From assembly GCA_034401795.1 (NCBI GenBank), contig JAVVLW010002724.1, positions 1-64,000 on the forward strand: a stretch of DNA of 64,000 bases. The letters run 5' to 3'. The stretch comes from Chaetoderma sp. LZ-2023a (Eukaryota; Mollusca; Caudofoveata; Chaetodermatida; Chaetodermatidae). The notes beneath the pieces are model-generated. The model made no database searches. It worked only from the letters and a program-made list of their open reading frames with translations, and was not told the origin of the DNA. The first letter of the stretch is position 1, and each line of letters opens with the position of its first letter. Below are positions 63,691 through 64,000 of this stretch, one piece after another. Both the position numbers and the translations under genes were made by a program.

Positions 63691-64000
63691 CAAGAGGCTC
63701 AAAGGCCCTGTGTCGCTCATCTGGAGCACTATGCATTTTTGTCAAAATTGTTGGTGGGTGGTTTAGGAAGTCTTTTAAATGAGTTTGTGGACAAAAATGT
63801 GGCCGCCAAACATGTTACATTTTGATTGGTCCACTGCGGCCACGTTTCTGACATAGCTCCTTCCATTGAAAAAACTTCAAACGGCACTCAGTGCCTAATC
63901 ATATCTCCCAAATTTTGGCCCAATCCGCTCAGTGGTTCTGGAGTTGTTTTGGCAAAAAATAGGTTATCCAAGATGGCCACCAAACAATTTGGCCAATCAA
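63691..64000 (+). mobile_element. CAAGAGGCTC long repeat, cut by the window edge
   Basis: Starts CAAGAGGCTCAAAGGCCCTG and GTCGCTCATCTGGAGC directly after CTAA of the previous element. The interior (AACATGTTACATTTTGATTG, CCAAGATGGCCACC) matches 58827 onward. Continues beyond the window. Confidence 0.7.

Noticed and set aside
1..64000. tRNA or rRNA genes
   Set aside because: I looked for A-box/B-box pairs (GGTTCGAATCC-type) and for conserved rRNA strings and found none. A covariance-model search would be decisive.

Overview
This window is repeat-dominated metazoan DNA, most likely from a marine invertebrate. The mix of tyrosine-recombinase (DIRS) retrotransposons, Penelope, Tc1 and LINE relics, dense foldback MITEs, and repeats that open with ACAAGAGGCCC followed by CGCTCACCTGG suggests a lophotrochozoan, and from memory the last repeat is common in molluscs. 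I could not test this by search. I see no convincing host gene, tRNA or rRNA. Almost every long reading frame is a decayed transposon protein or a by-product of tandem repeats.

Layout. 0-1.3 kb holds a LINE reverse-transcriptase relic and a Tc1-like transposase relic. 1-4 kb is foldback MITEs. 4.2-8.5 kb is a decayed plus-strand DIRS-type element (Gag, RT, RNase H, Dam-like domain, tyrosine recombinase). 8.5-13.6 kb holds minisatellites that appear to have grown inside copies of one MITE family. 13.6-20 kb holds MITEs, a Penelope-type GIY-YIG relic beside a 34-base poly-G run, and a degenerate tandem repeat. 20.07-27.47 kb and 32.19-39.69 kb are two minus-strand copies of a second DIRS family, each about 7.5 kb. 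Both keep inverted terminal repeats and an internal complementary region. The first copy sits inside a 44/42-bp minisatellite. 27.5-31 kb holds that minisatellite, a degenerate repeat and a 59-bp minisatellite. 40.4-41.8 kb is a patch unusually rich in CCATGG. 42-64 kb is a mosaic of long non-autonomous elements, some with a Helitron-like 3' end (hairpin, then CTAA), and hairpin MITEs.

How the parts relate. The DIRS proteins would together copy the element RNA (RT/RNase H), form a circle using the internal complementary region, and integrate it with the tyrosine recombinase. All three copies carry disabling lesions, so none looks autonomous now. The MITEs fall into several families. Most carry a near-perfect central hairpin, and several are flanked by TTAA with CCCTT-type ends, which fits mobilisation by a piggyBac-like transposase not present here. 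At least three minisatellites have units that match MITE arm sequence, so the main theme is MITEs as seeds of tandem arrays, later used as landing sites by other elements.
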